Positions 20,927 through 30,635 of a stretch of DNA of 64,000 bases are shown piece by piece. Where the stretch lies: NCBI RefSeq assembly GCF_014218705.1, contig NZ_JABBJF010000005.1, positions 1 through 64,000 of the forward strand. The letters are read 5' to 3'. The notes under the pieces were generated by a model. The model was not told the DNA's origin, searched no databases, and was given only the letters and a program-made list of their open reading frames with translations. The translations under genes were made by a program, and so were the position numbers. The number at the start of each line of letters is the position of its first letter. Within the stretch, counting starts at the first letter, position 1. The DNA is from Kluyvera sichuanensis (GTDB lineage Bacteria; Pseudomonadota; Gammaproteobacteria; Enterobacterales; Enterobacteriaceae).

Positions 20927-23113
20927 TTAATCCCCTTCCCGAACTAACCAGATGGTCGACAGCGGCGGCAGCGTCAGACTCAGCGACTGCGCACGGCCAT
21001 GGCTTTCAATCGCCTCGCTCTGCACCAGCCCGCCGTTCCCGGCGTTGCTGCCGTGGTAATGGGCGGAGTCGGTGTTGAGTACTTCGCGCCAGCGGCCCGG
21101 CTGATTGATGCCGAAGCGATAATCCTGACGCGGTACTGGCGTAAAGTTGCTGACCACAATCACTTCGTTGCCCGCTTTGTCGCGACGGACAAAAGCGAAC
21201 ACCGAGCGGGCGCTGTCGTCGACCACCAGCCATTCAAAACCGTACGGGTCAAAGTCCAGCTCGTGCATCGCTTTGTGGTGACGATAGGTATGGTTGAGGT
21301 CGCGCACCAGGCGCTGTACCCCGTTATGCCAGTTGTCGTCGCCTTCCAGCAGATGCCAGTCGAGGCTGCCGTCAAAGTTCCATTCGCGGCCCTGGGCAAA
21401 CTCATCGCCCATAAACAGCAGCTTTTTACCCGGGAAGGCGAACATCCAGCCGTAGTAGGCGCGCAGGTTGGCAAACTTCTGCCACGCATCGCCCGGCATA
21501 CGGTCCAGGATAGATTTCTTACCGTGAACCACTTCGTCATGCGACAACGGCAACACGAAGTTTTCCGTGTAGTTATAGAGCATGCCGAAGGTCATTTTGT
21601 CGTGATGGTACTGGCGGTGAATCGGGTCGAGCTTCATGTAGTCCAGGGTGTCGTGCATCCAGCCCATGTTCCACTTAAACCAGAAGCCCAGGCCGCCCAT
21701 ATCAGATGGACGTGACACGCCCGCGAAGTCGGTCGACTCTTCCGCCATGCTCACCGCACCGGGAACCTGCTCGCCCAACACGCGGTTGGTCTGGCGCAGG
21801 AACTCAATCGCTTCGAGGTTTTCGCGGCCGCCGAACTCATTCGGGATCCACTCACCCTCTTTACGACTGTAGTCGCGGTAAATCATTGATGCCACCGCAT
21901 CGACGCGCAGCGCATCAATGCCGAAGCGTTCCACCCAGTACAGGGCGTTGCCGGTCAGGAAGTTGCTCACTTCACGGCGGCCATAGTTGTAAATCAGGGT
22001 ATTCCAGTCCTGATGGTAGCCTTCGCGTGGGTCGCTGTGCTCGTACAGGTTGGTGCCGTCAAACTCGGCCAGCGCGAAATCATCCGACGGAAAGTGACCA
22101 GGCACCCAGTCGAGGATCACGTTCAGGCCGGCGGCGTGCGCAGCGTTGATGAAGTAGCGGAAATCTTCGCGGGTACCGAAACGACGGGTCGGCGCGTACA
22201 TCCCGGTCGGCTGATAGCCCCAGCTTCCGTCGAACGGGTGTTCGTTGACCGGCAGCAGTTCCAGGTGGGTGAAGCCCATCCATTTGGCGTATGGGACCAG
22301 CTGCTCTGCCAGCTCGCGGTAGCTCAGCCAGTAGTTGTTGTCGGTATGACGACGCCAGGAGCCCAGATGCACCTCGTAGATAGAGATAGGGGCATCAAAC
22401 TGGTTGGCCTTTTTGCGGGCTTCGCTCTGCTCAACCTTCGGCGGTAAGCCACAAATCAGCGAGGCCGTTTCCGGACGCATTTGGGCTTCGAACGCATAGG
22501 GGTCGGCTTTAATCCGCAGCGCGCCGCGGGCATCGATCATCTCGAATTTATACAGCTGACCGTTGTGCGCTCCCGGAATAAACAGCTCCCAAATCCCCGT
22601 TTCCTGACGCAGACGCATCGGATGACGGCGACCGTCCCAGTGGTTGAACTGACCGACTACCGACACGCGGCGGGCGTTTGGCGCCCAGACGGCAAAGCGC
22701 GTACCGGTAACGCCGTCCATGGTATCCGCATGCGCACCCAGCTTTTCGTAGGGGCGTAGGTGAGTACCTTCAGACAGCAGCCATATGTCCAATTCCTGGA
22801 GCAATGGGCCAAAGCGGTAAGGATCGTCAATGAGGTTCTGTTGGCCATGCCAGACGACAGCCAACTGATAACGGAAGAAATTTTTACGACGCGGCAGAAC
22901 GCCACAAAAGAAACCACGTGAGTCCACGCAATCCAGCTTGCCGACTTTACGCCCGGTTTTAGGTTCAATCACCCAAACATCGGTCGCGTCGGGTAACAGT
23001 GCACGGACTTCCAGTCCCGCTTCCGTTCGGTGCATACCCAGTACGGAAAAGGGGTCTGCAAAATGGCCTGCGATCAACGCATTAATCACGTCTCTATCAA
23101 CACGATCGGACAT
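20927..23113 (-). CDS. glgB: 1,4-alpha-glucan branching enzyme
   Basis: GlgB creates alpha-1,6 branches in glycogen. At 728 residues it has the full enteric length, with two N-terminal beta-sandwich modules ([22 protein letters not shown] in the second), a GH13 barrel with nucleophile Asp405 in [11 protein letters not shown] and Glu458 in MAEES, and [12 protein letters not shown] as the last conserved motif. It is the first gene of glgBXCAP. Its upstream spacer contains the asd terminator. Confidence 0.98.
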   Translation of the reverse strand: MSDRVDRDVINALIAGHFADPFSVLGMHRTEAGLEVRALLPDATDVWVIEPKTGRKVGKLDCVDSRGFFCGVLPRRKNFFRYQLAVVWHGQQNLIDDPYRFGPLLQELDIWLLSEGTHLRPYEKLGAHADTMDGVTGTRFAVWAPNARRVSVVGQFNHWDGRRHPMRLRQETGIWELFIPGAHNGQLYKFEMIDARGALRIKADPYAFEAQMRPETASLICGLPPKVEQSEARKKANQFDAPISIYEVHLGSWRRHTDNNYWLSYRELAEQLVPYAKWMGFTHLELLPVNEHPFDGSWGYQPTGMYAPTRRFGTREDFRYFINAAHAAGLNVILDWVPGHFPSDDFALAEFDGTNLYEHSDPREGYHQDWNTLIYNYGRREVSNFLTGNALYWVERFGIDALRVDAVASMIYRDYSRKEGEWIPNEFGGRENLEAIEFLRQTNRVLGEQVPGAVSMAEESTDFAGVSRPSDMGGLGFWFKWNMGWMHDTLDYMKLDPIHRQYHHDKMTFGMLYNYTENFVLPLSHDEVVHGKKSILDRMPGDAWQKFANLRAYYGWMFAFPGKKLLFMGDEFAQGREWNFDGSLDWHLLEGDDNWHNGVQRLVRDLNHTYRHHKAMHELDFDPYGFEWLVVDDSARSVFAFVRRDKAGNEVIVVSNFTPVPRQDYRFGINQPGRWREVLNTDSAHYHGSNAGNGGLVQSEAIESHGRAQSLSLTLPPLSTIWLVREGD

Positions 23114-23321
23114 GCTTCATCATCCTTAGTTTTTGTATCGCCTCAATCCACTGTAAATGGCGACATTTTGTGACCTGAACGGTGCAGCACAAAGTTGTGT
23201 GCTCTCTCGGCTCCGTCCAACCTTCAGTCAAGGCAACAGACCTTGATTAAAGCATAGTCAACGCTTTACCTGACTCCTGAGAGAAAAATTAACATTACTG
23301 CGTTTACTCCTTGTATTACGC

Positions 23322-23347
23322 AAAAAAAAGGGGTGGTTCGCCACCCC
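23322..23347 (-). terminator. Rho-independent terminator of asd
   Basis: GGGGTGG-TTCG-CCACCCC is a perfect stem with a stable tetraloop, followed on the asd strand by eight T residues. It separates asd from the glycogen operon. Confidence 0.93.
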
Positions 23348-23365
23348 TCATCGATTAACAAATGT

Positions 23366-24472
23366 TTACGCCAGTTGGCGTAGCATACGACGCAGCGGCT
23401 CCGCTGCGCCCCACAGAAGCTGGTCGCCAACGGTGAACGCTGACAGATACTCCGGCCCCATGTTCAGTTTGCGCAAACGTCCAACAGGCGTGGTCAGCGT
23501 ACCGGTGACCGCCGCAGGCGTCAGTTCACGCATGGTAATTTCACGGTCGTTAGGAATGACTTTCGCCCACGGGTTGTGCGCGGCCAGTAATTCCTCTACA
23601 GAACTTATGGAAATATCTTTTTTCAATTTCAGCGTGAATGCCTGACTGTGGCAGCGCAGCGCACCGACGCGCACGCAGAGGCCGTCAACCGGGATCACGG
23701 AAGAGGTGGCGAGGATTTTGTTGGTCTCAGCCTGACCTTTCCACTCTTCGCGGCTCTGGCCGTTATCAAGCTGTTTATCGATCCACGGAATCAGGCTGCC
23801 CGCCAGCGGAACGCCGAAGTTATCCACTGCCAGATCGCCGCTGCGGGTCAGGGTGGTGACCTTACGTTCGATCTCGAGGATAGCGGAAGCCGGGTCAGCC
23901 AGTTCGTTGGCGACGTGATGATGCAGTTGGCCCATCTGGGTCAGCAGTTCACGCATATGGCGCGCGCCGCCGCCGGAAGCTGCTTGATAGGTTGCCACCG
24001 AGGCCCACTCTACCAGGTCGTTGGCAAACAGGCCGCCGAGGGACATCAGCATCAGGCTGACGGTACAGTTACCGCCTACGAAGGTTTTCACGCCGTTGTT
24101 CAGGCCATCGGTAATGACCTGCTGGTTTACCGGGTCGAGAATGATGATGGCATCATTTTCCATGCGCAGCGAAGAGGCCGCGTCAATCCAGTAACCCTGC
24201 CAACCGCTTTCACGCAGCTTAGGATAGATTTCGTTGGTATAATCGCCGCCCTGACAGGTGACAATAATGTCGAGCGCCTTCAGCGCTTCAAGATCGTAAG
24301 CATCCTGGAGCAGACCACCGGTGCTGCCGCCGAAGGTTGGCGCAGCTTGCCCTAGCTGGGAAGTGGAGAAGAAGACGGGGCGAATGGCGTCAAAATCGCG
24401 CTCTTCTACCATGCGTTGCATGAGTACTGAGCCGACCATTCCGCGCCAACCGATAAAACCAACATTTTTCAT
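23366..24472 (-). CDS. asd: Aspartate-semialdehyde dehydrogenase
   Basis: Asd reduces aspartyl phosphate to aspartate semialdehyde, the branch point to lysine, diaminopimelate, methionine and threonine. The start was set at [18 protein letters not shown], giving 368 residues; the frame is open 31 codons upstream but the added sequence has no family match. The nucleotide-binding loop GWRGMVGS lies at residues 8-15, and the catalytic cysteine is Cys136 in GGNCTVSLM. It is monocistronic, with its own terminator. Confidence 0.98.
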   Translation of the reverse strand: MKNVGFIGWRGMVGSVLMQRMVEERDFDAIRPVFFSTSQLGQAAPTFGGSTGGLLQDAYDLEALKALDIIVTCQGGDYTNEIYPKLRESGWQGYWIDAASSLRMENDAIIILDPVNQQVITDGLNNGVKTFVGGNCTVSLMLMSLGGLFANDLVEWASVATYQAASGGGARHMRELLTQMGQLHHHVANELADPASAILEIERKVTTLTRSGDLAVDNFGVPLAGSLIPWIDKQLDNGQSREEWKGQAETNKILATSSVIPVDGLCVRVGALRCHSQAFTLKLKKDISISSVEELLAAHNPWAKVIPNDREITMRELTPAAVTGTLTTPVGRLRKLNMGPEYLSAFTVGDQLLWGAAEPLRRMLRQLA

Positions 24473-24705
24473 AGCGTGTTTTCCTGCAGATATATGTGCT
24501 GTATATGTGAATAAGTGCCCCTGGCATCCCCTCACATTACAAAATGCAGCTAAAGTCGCAAGCAAAATTAATCAATGATTGCTTAGCAATCAGAAGTGCA
24601 ACTTATCCCCTCATCCATAGGGGACGCATTTCCTCCTACCACAGTACGCGGTCAGAGTGATGCGTAGAGCAGAAAGTCCGCAACAATTATCAGGGAATTT
24701 GAGTG

Positions 24706-25299
24706 ATGAGTGAAATCTTTTCCGCCGCAGTTTTATTGATCCTGATTATGGATCCACTGGGAAATTTACCCATTTTTATGTCGGTGCTAAAACACACGGA
24801 ACCCAAGCGCCGCAAGGCGATCATGATACGTGAGCTTTTAATCGCACTTCTACTCATGCTGATTTTTCTCTTCGCTGGCGAGAAGATTCTGGCGTTTTTA
24901 AACCTGCGCGCCGAGACGGTTTCCATCTCCGGTGGCATCATTTTATTCCTGATTGCCATCAAGATGATTTTCCCTAGCGCCACCGGAAATAGTTCGGGGC
25001 TGCCAGCGGGTGAAGAACCGTTTATTGTGCCGCTCGCGATTCCATTAGTGGCGGGGCCAACGCTGTTGGCGACCTTAATGCTGCTTTCGCACCAGTACCC
25101 GAATAATTTGTCGCATCTGGTGATTGCGCTGCTGATCGCCTGGGGCGGTACGGTAGTGATTTTGCTGCAGTCGTCGCTGTTCCTGCGCCTGCTCGGTGAG
25201 AAAGGGGTGAACGCGCTGGAGCGTCTGATGGGCTTGATTCTGGTGATGATGGCGACCCAGATGTTCCTGGACGGTATTCGGATGTGGATGAAGGGATAA
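24706..25299 (+). CDS. yhgN: MarC-family inner membrane protein YhgN
   Basis: The 197-residue protein has about six hydrophobic segments and belongs to the MarC/UPF0056 family, whose transport role is not settled. The sequence is nearly identical by memory to E. coli YhgN (AAVLLILIMDPLGNLPIFMS). The ATG was preferred over the GTG one codon earlier because it matches E. coli and has CAGGGA upstream. It is divergent from asd. Confidence 0.92.
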   Translation: MSEIFSAAVLLILIMDPLGNLPIFMSVLKHTEPKRRKAIMIRELLIALLLMLIFLFAGEKILAFLNLRAETVSISGGIILFLIAIKMIFPSATGNSSGLPAGEEPFIVPLAIPLVAGPTLLATLMLLSHQYPNNLSHLVIALLIAWGGTVVILLQSSLFLRLLGEKGVNALERLMGLILVMMATQMFLDGIRMWMKG

Positions 25300-25316
25300 A
25301 AGGTTGGTTTGGTGCG

Positions 25317-25390
25317 GCCCCGGGGTCGGCGTAAACGCCTCGGCCGGGCTACCGCTCAAGTAGCCCGGCCGAGCGTATGCGACGCCGGGA
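25317..25390. repeat. REP-like palindrome pair between yhgN and gntU
   Basis: GGCGTAAACGCCTCGGCCGGG and GTAGCCCGGCCGAGCG form two inverted units around ACCGCTCAAG. The element sits between the convergent ends of yhgN and gntU. Confidence 0.72.
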
Positions 25391-25395
25391 AGCCG

Positions 25396-26736
25396 TCAGC
25401 TCAACAGCGTAAACGCAATCATACCAATAATGGCGCCGACCGTTCCCAGGATGGTTTCCATCATGGTCCAGGTTTTCAGCGTCTGCGCTTCGGTAGCGCC
25501 GGTAAACTTACCGAACAGCCAGAAGCCCGCGTCGTTGACGTGGCTCACCACGATAGAACCGCCGCCGATACAGATAGAGAGCGCTGCCAGCTGCGCACCG
25601 CTGTAGTGCAGCTGTTCAATCACCGGCATCACCAGGCCAACCGCGGTCAAACACGCCACCGTGGCGGAACCCTGAATGATACGTACCGCCGCGGCCAGGA
25701 TGAAGCAGGTCAGCGCAATCGGCAGGCCCATCCCGGTCAGGGCTTCACCCAACGCCGGGCCAACGCCGGAATCCACCAGCACCTGTTTGAACACGCCACC
25801 GGCACCAATCACCAGCAGGATAATCCCCGCAGGCTGCAGCGCCGCGCCGCAAATCGCCATCACCTTGTCTTTTTCCATGCCCTGACGGAACGCCAGACCA
25901 TAGATAGCCACCAGGCAGGCAATCAGGATCGCGGTGAACGGGTGACCGATAAATTCAAACCACTGATAGGTTTCTGACCCCACCGGCACGAAACGCGCGG
26001 CAATAGTTTTCAGACCCACCAGCACCAGCGGCAGCAGGATCAGCGCCAGGCTAAAGCCGAAGGACGGCATTTTGCCTTCGCCAAGGTGCGGCTCAGTGAT
26101 GTCATCAGGAATGTTCAGCTCAACATAGCGGCTGATAAAGTTGCCCCACAGCGGACCGGCGATAATCATCCCCGGGATCGCCGCACACAGGCCAATCAGA
26201 ATCATCCAGCCAAAGTCAGCGTGCATCTGGGAGGCCAGCAGCATCGGCGCTGGCCCCGGCAGCAGGAACGCCGCTGCGGCAGCCACGCCCGCAAACAGTG
26301 GAATCACCAGCTTCACCAGGTTCGTCCCGGTGTGGCGCGCCATCGAGAACGCGACGCTAATCAGCAGCACGATCGCCACTTCAAAGAACAGCGGCAGCGC
26401 GCAGATAAGACCGGCAATACCAATCGCGTAGTGTGCGCGGCTATGGCCGAACGATTTCAGCATTTTGACGGCAATCTGATCGACCGCGCCGGTTTCATGC
26501 AGAATCTTGCCAAACATTGCGCCAAGCGCCACGACAATCGCCAGGAAGCCCAGCGTGCCGCCCATCCCTTTCTCCATGGTTTCCGCGATTTTAATCAACG
26601 GCATACCGGAGAAAAGCCCTGCACCAATAGACACCACCATCAATGCCAGGAAGGCGTGCATACGCGCCTTCATGACTAAAAACAGCAGCAGCAGAACGGA
26701 GCCAACTGCGGTTAAAACAAGCGTTAAAGTTGTCAC
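25396..26736 (-). CDS. gntU: Low-affinity gluconate:H+ symporter
   Basis: GntU imports gluconate. The 446-residue protein is highly hydrophobic with a GntP-family layout, including the PLFFEVAIVLLISVAFSMAR and GGSIVVSHVNDAGFWLFGK segments, and matches E. coli GntU closely. It uses a GTG start that overlaps the gntK stop (GTGA), so its translation is probably coupled to gntK. GntR repression is expected from the operator upstream of gntK. Confidence 0.96.
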   Translation of the reverse strand: MTTLTLVLTAVGSVLLLLFLVMKARMHAFLALMVVSIGAGLFSGMPLIKIAETMEKGMGGTLGFLAIVVALGAMFGKILHETGAVDQIAVKMLKSFGHSRAHYAIGIAGLICALPLFFEVAIVLLISVAFSMARHTGTNLVKLVIPLFAGVAAAAAFLLPGPAPMLLASQMHADFGWMILIGLCAAIPGMIIAGPLWGNFISRYVELNIPDDITEPHLGEGKMPSFGFSLALILLPLVLVGLKTIAARFVPVGSETYQWFEFIGHPFTAILIACLVAIYGLAFRQGMEKDKVMAICGAALQPAGIILLVIGAGGVFKQVLVDSGVGPALGEALTGMGLPIALTCFILAAAVRIIQGSATVACLTAVGLVMPVIEQLHYSGAQLAALSICIGGGSIVVSHVNDAGFWLFGKFTGATEAQTLKTWTMMETILGTVGAIIGMIAFTLLS

Positions 26737-27266
26737 GCGGCACGGCCTTTGTTGATCACCTCAATCGTGCTGTCGATAACGCCTTCCAGCGGCTGATCGA
26801 TATCAACCACCAGGACATCGCGTTCTTCAGCGCCCGGCTCTTGCAGGGTTTCAAACTGAGTGACCAGCATTTGAGTTTTGAAGAAGTGACCTTTACGCGC
26901 CTTCAGGCGGCTCTCAATCACCTCGAAGTCCCCTTTCAGGTAGACGAAGGAAAGGTTCGGGTTACCTTCACGCAGAATGTCGCGGTACGCTTTTTTCAGC
27001 GCCGAGCAGACAATCAGCGAAACTTTGTTGGTGCGCTGCATCGCGAAAGCCGCGTCGTTCAGCGCCTGCAGCCATGGTTTGCGATCGTCGTCGTTCAGCG
27101 GTTCGCCGGAGGACATTTTGACGATATTGCTGCGTGGGTGCAGGAAGTCGCCGTCAAGGAACGCGGCGTTCAGACGGTGTGCGACTTCGCTGGCGACGGC
27201 GGATTTACCGCTGCCGGATACGCCCATCAGTACATAGACATGGTGATCGTGGTTAGTCGTGCTCAA
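26733..27266 (-). CDS. gntK: Thermoresistant gluconokinase
   Basis: GntK phosphorylates gluconate to 6-phosphogluconate for the Entner-Doudoroff and pentose phosphate routes. The start is a TTG with an AGGAGG ribosome-binding site four bases upstream, giving MSTTNHDHHVYVLMGVSGSG and 177 residues like the E. coli protein; an upstream ATG would read through the operator region. The Walker A loop GVSGSGKS spans residues 15-22. It is co-transcribed with gntU. Confidence 0.95.
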   Translation of the reverse strand: MSTTNHDHHVYVLMGVSGSGKSAVASEVAHRLNAAFLDGDFLHPRSNIVKMSSGEPLNDDDRKPWLQALNDAAFAMQRTNKVSLIVCSALKKAYRDILREGNPNLSFVYLKGDFEVIESRLKARKGHFFKTQMLVTQFETLQEPGAEERDVLVVDIDQPLEGVIDSTIEVINKGRAA

Positions 27267-27307
27267 GGCGTCCTCCTGTTGGGCACTGGCAATTAGATTT
27301 GGGAAAT

Positions 27308-27335
27308 TGTTACGGGTAACAGTTATCGGTAACAT
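27308..27335. promoter_or_regulatory. GntR operator upstream of gntKU
   Basis: A palindrome TGTTACGGGTAACA is followed directly by a second, less perfect one, GTTATCGGTAAC. GntR operators in E. coli are built from the same GTTAC/GTAAC half-sites. The position about 45-70 bp before the gntK start suits a repressor site. Confidence 0.7.
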
Positions 27336-27426
27336 TGTCCTGCCGGGCAAGTGGATAAGCAATAACCATTCGTGCCGGAAGTGAATTCTAAGTGAATATG
27401 TGTGATCTAGTTCAAACTTGTTAGGG

Positions 27427-28422
27427 CTAAATAGATCCGCCCGGTGACAAAGTGAAACCTAAATCTAACATTTTTGGCGTAACCGCTTCACCGCGAATGC
27501 GCGCCAGCAAGCGCTCTGCGCCGATGCGCCCCATGCGTTCACGCGGGGTCAGCACGCTGGCAAGACGCGGCTCCATCACCTGACCGATGTCGTGGCCGTG
27601 GAAACCGGCAATCGCGATGTCGTCAGGAATGCGCAGCCCAAGGCGCTGGCACTCAAACGCCGCGCCAACCGCCAGGTCATCGTTGGTACAGAAAATACCG
27701 TCCAGGTTGGAGAACTCACGTCGCGCCTGGCGCATCAGTTCGATGCCGGAAGTATAGGAGGACGACTGCTCTACCATCACGCTGTACGGTATCAGGCCCG
27801 CGTCAAGCATCGCCTGCTCGTAGCCCTTCTGTTTGATGATAGTACGTTCGTCGAGACGTGCGCCTAAATAGGCAATGTGACGATGACCGCGGGCAATAAT
27901 CGCCGCCGTCATCTGGCGCGCCGCTTCGAAGTTATCAAAGCCAACGGCGATGTCGAGGCACGGTGACTGGCTGTCCATCAGCTCCACCACCGGGATCCCG
28001 GCGACTTCAATCATCTTCAGGGTGCGAGGAGTGTGGGTACGTTCGGTGAGAATCAGACCGTCAATGTTCCAGGAGAGCATCGACTCCAGGCGTTCCTGCT
28101 CCATTTCTGGTTTATAGCCGTAGTGCGCCAGCATGGTCTGATAGCCGTGAGCATCGGTGACGCTTTCTACACCGCGCAGCACTTCAGCAAAAACCTGGTT
28201 GGTTAACGATGGCAGCAGCACGCCAATAGCGCGGCTAGTGGCGTTGGAGAGAATATCGGGCGCCCGGTTGGGGATATAACCCAAATCATCAAGAGCCGCC
28301 GCAATTTTGCCACGTAACGCCACGGAAACCTGTTCCGGGTTACGGAGAAAACGGCTAACCGTCATTTTGGTTACGCCAACGCGATCGGCAACATCCTGAA
28401 GTACGGGTCTTTTCTTTTTCAT
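27427..28422 (-). CDS. gntR: LacI-family repressor of gluconate genes
   Basis: GntR represses gntKU, gntT and the edd-eda genes until gluconate is present. The 331-residue protein begins MKKKRPVLQDVADRVGVTKM, with the LacI-type helix-turn-helix at residues 7-26, followed by a periplasmic-binding-protein-like sensor domain ending TLSPGGSI. The start at MKKKRP matches the E. coli protein. It has its own promoter region separate from gntKU. Confidence 0.97.
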   Translation of the reverse strand: MKKKRPVLQDVADRVGVTKMTVSRFLRNPEQVSVALRGKIAAALDDLGYIPNRAPDILSNATSRAIGVLLPSLTNQVFAEVLRGVESVTDAHGYQTMLAHYGYKPEMEQERLESMLSWNIDGLILTERTHTPRTLKMIEVAGIPVVELMDSQSPCLDIAVGFDNFEAARQMTAAIIARGHRHIAYLGARLDERTIIKQKGYEQAMLDAGLIPYSVMVEQSSSYTSGIELMRQARREFSNLDGIFCTNDDLAVGAAFECQRLGLRIPDDIAIAGFHGHDIGQVMEPRLASVLTPRERMGRIGAERLLARIRGEAVTPKMLDLGFTLSPGGSI

Positions 28423-28473
28423 CGTCCGGAGGTAAGCAAAGGTGAAATATTGCTGAAGTTTACCACGGAGATG

Positions 28474-28507
28474 GCGCAACCTCCCCGCAAGATTAGGGAG
28501 GTTGCGC
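28474..28507. other. Perfect 12-bp stem between gntR and yhhW
   Basis: GCGCAACCTCCC and GGGAGGTTGCGC flank a ten-base loop. It follows the yhhW stop and precedes the gntR promoter region. There is no clear T-run after it on the yhhW strand, so it may be an imperfect terminator or a 3'-end stabiliser of the yhhW mRNA. Confidence 0.6.
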
Positions 28508-28524
28508 GATTTATTTAAGCCGGA

Positions 28525-29220
28525 TCAAACTGGCGGCAGATCGAAGAGTAAAATTTCACTTTCGCTATCCGCGTGAACGGAAATTGCCTGCTCGTCCCAG
28601 ATGGCCAGGCCATCGCTGGTGGTAGCCTTAGTGCCATTGATGCTCACTTCGCCTTTGACTACCTGAATCCACACGCGGCGGTCAGCGGCAATCTGGTGCA
28701 CCGACTGTTCGCCTTTCGCCAGCGCCCAACGGTACAGTTCCATATCCTGATACACCTTCAGCGAGCCTTCACGGGCATCCGGTGACAGCACCAGCTGTTT
28801 GCCCTGCAGGGCGTCGAAGCGGCGCTGTTCGTAACGCGGCGTGATGCCGGTTTTTTCTGGAATGATCCAGATCTGGTACAGGTGCAGCTTATCGGTGGCG
28901 CTCGGGTTGTACTCAGAGTGACGAATACCGGTACCCGCACTCATAATCTGGAACTCGCCCGCCGGAACCTGCTCTTTGTTGCCCATGCTGTCCTGGTGCT
29001 CAACGGCGCCTTCCAGAACGTAGGTCAGGATTTCCATGTCTTTGTGCGGGTGAGTACCGAAGCCCTGGCCGGCGTCAATCACGTCATCGTTAATCACGCG
29101 CAGTGCCGAGAAGCCCATGTAATTCGGATCGTAATAATCGGCAAACGAGAAGGTATGCCAGGAATCCAGCCAACCATGATTCGCATGACCACGTTCATTT
29201 GCTTTGCGTAAGAAAATCAT
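28525..29220 (-). CDS. yhhW: Pirin-family quercetin 2,3-dioxygenase YhhW
   Basis: The 231-residue bicupin resembles E. coli YhhW, for which quercetinase activity has been shown in vitro. The metal-binding region contains GTHPHKDMEILTYVLEGAVEHQDS, and the pirin N-terminus ERGHANHGWLDSWHTFSFADY is intact. The physiological role is unknown. It is preceded by yhhX on the same strand at 121 bp. Confidence 0.93.
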   Translation of the reverse strand: MIFLRKANERGHANHGWLDSWHTFSFADYYDPNYMGFSALRVINDDVIDAGQGFGTHPHKDMEILTYVLEGAVEHQDSMGNKEQVPAGEFQIMSAGTGIRHSEYNPSATDKLHLYQIWIIPEKTGITPRYEQRRFDALQGKQLVLSPDAREGSLKVYQDMELYRWALAKGEQSVHQIAADRRVWIQVVKGEVSINGTKATTSDGLAIWDEQAISVHADSESEILLFDLPPV

Positions 29221-29341
29221 TTTTTACCCCCTCATGTTTTCGATGAAACAAGTTTGGACGTAAACCGGTCAGGATGATAGTGGGTGAAAATTGACTCCTC
29301 TGTTCAAAAAATATGAACAAGAACGGAGGAGCCATGTTTGC

Positions 29342-30379
29342 TTATTTGGCGAGGCTTATCGTGGCAGGAGCTGGCTGCTCAAAGGCCCGTTCGAGCAGTT
29401 CCATATTGGTCAGAGCCTCAGTTTCCTTGACAAAATTCGGCGTGCCGTTTGTCAGCGTCTGGTACAGCGCATCGTATACGCGACCGTAGTCACCGCGCTC
29501 CGCCTGCCACTGCTCTTTCACCGTGTCGCCTGCGTCGTTAACGTACTCCAGATAAGAGACGGAGTCGTCGGCCGCGAAGTTCGCATCGCCCGGCATAATG
29601 CCTGCTTTCAGGCTGGTTTCCTGCTGGTCGATACCGTATTTCACAAACGACCCTTTGGTGCCGTGAACGATAAATTTCGGGTAGTCGATTTTCACCAGGT
29701 GGCTGGTTTTGACAATCGCTTTCAGGTTGCCGTAGTAGAGCTGCGCTTCAAATGTGTCGTCCGGGTTGGCCGGGTTACGCAGGCTGCGGATGTCGTAGGA
29801 GGCGTGATCCGGGCGGCCAAACAAGGAGATAATCTGGTCCATGGTATGCACGCCCAGGCCGTAAAATGCGCCGTCCTGCGGGCGGCCAGGCTGGGTTGGC
29901 GATTCCGGGCGGTAGTAATCAAAGTGGCTTTCCACTTCCACAATCTCACCCAGCTTGCCGCTCTCAATCGCTTTTTTGGCGGTCAGGAAGCAGGAGTCAA
30001 AGCGACGGTTCTGATACGGCGACACCGTCAGCCCCTTGCTTTTCGCCAGCGCAAACAGCGTTTTAGCTTCGGCAAGCGTTGGGGTGAACGGCTTTTCCAC
30101 CAGCACGTTCTTGCCCGCTTCCAGCGCCTTTTTGGCGTACTCGAAGTGGCTATCGGCATGAGTACAGACCACCACCAACTTCACCTGCGGGTCGTTCAGA
30201 ATATCGTCCAGCTCGCTGGTGAAATGGATATGCGCATACTGCGGCGCCTGCTCATCCGGCTTTGGGCTGCGGCGATAGATATGGGCGACGTGCCAGTCGG
30301 CTTTACGTTCGAGGACATAAGGAAGGTGGTAGCGGGTGGCGCTTTTGCCAAAGCCGATAAAGGCGCAGTGCAGAGTCAT
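29342..30379 (-). CDS. yhhX: Gfo/Idh/MocA-family oxidoreductase YhhX
   Basis: The 345-residue protein has an N-terminal Rossmann fold (CAFIGFGKSATRYHLPYVL) and the family EKPF motif (VLVEKPFTPTL) near residue 95, so it is probably an NAD(P)-dependent sugar or inositol-type dehydrogenase. GLGVHTMDQIISLFG contains the conserved histidine of the catalytic domain. The substrate is unknown. In E. coli it also neighbours ryhB. Confidence 0.93.
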   Translation of the reverse strand: MTLHCAFIGFGKSATRYHLPYVLERKADWHVAHIYRRSPKPDEQAPQYAHIHFTSELDDILNDPQVKLVVVCTHADSHFEYAKKALEAGKNVLVEKPFTPTLAEAKTLFALAKSKGLTVSPYQNRRFDSCFLTAKKAIESGKLGEIVEVESHFDYYRPESPTQPGRPQDGAFYGLGVHTMDQIISLFGRPDHASYDIRSLRNPANPDDTFEAQLYYGNLKAIVKTSHLVKIDYPKFIVHGTKGSFVKYGIDQQETSLKAGIMPGDANFAADDSVSYLEYVNDAGDTVKEQWQAERGDYGRVYDALYQTLTNGTPNFVKETEALTNMELLERAFEQPAPATISLAK

Positions 30380-30577
30380 GGTTCAGTCCTTTTGAAATGT
30401 TTGCTGAACACCATAGCGCACCTCGAAACGAAATGAATCCCCACACGGCTAAAAATAGCCCGAAATAATACGTTATAGCCGGCCAATAAGAACCACCAAT
30501 AAATCCTGCGAAAATAACGAGTTAAATTCCGAAAATCATCCTGAATCGTTGACCGTGTCGGGCAAATTCTGGATAAG

Positions 30578-30608
30578 GGTGCCTGCGAAATAAGGGGTAT
30601 TTCGCACC
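30578..30608. other. Hairpin in the leader of the bactofilin-like gene
   Basis: TGCGAAATA and TATTTCGCA form a perfect 9-bp stem around a short G-rich loop, with further GGTGC/GCACC pairing possible outside. It ends about 28 bp before the proposed TTG start, so it could either end an upstream transcript or shape the leader. Confidence 0.45.
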
Positions 30609-30635
30609 TGTATCCCGCAACGGAGTCACCACGAA

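Noticed and set aside
24473-24705. Possible lysine riboswitch upstream of asd
   Set aside because: The asd-yhgN spacer is too short for one once both promoters are allowed for, and shows only a small GATTGC/GCAATC hairpin. No lysine-box features were seen.
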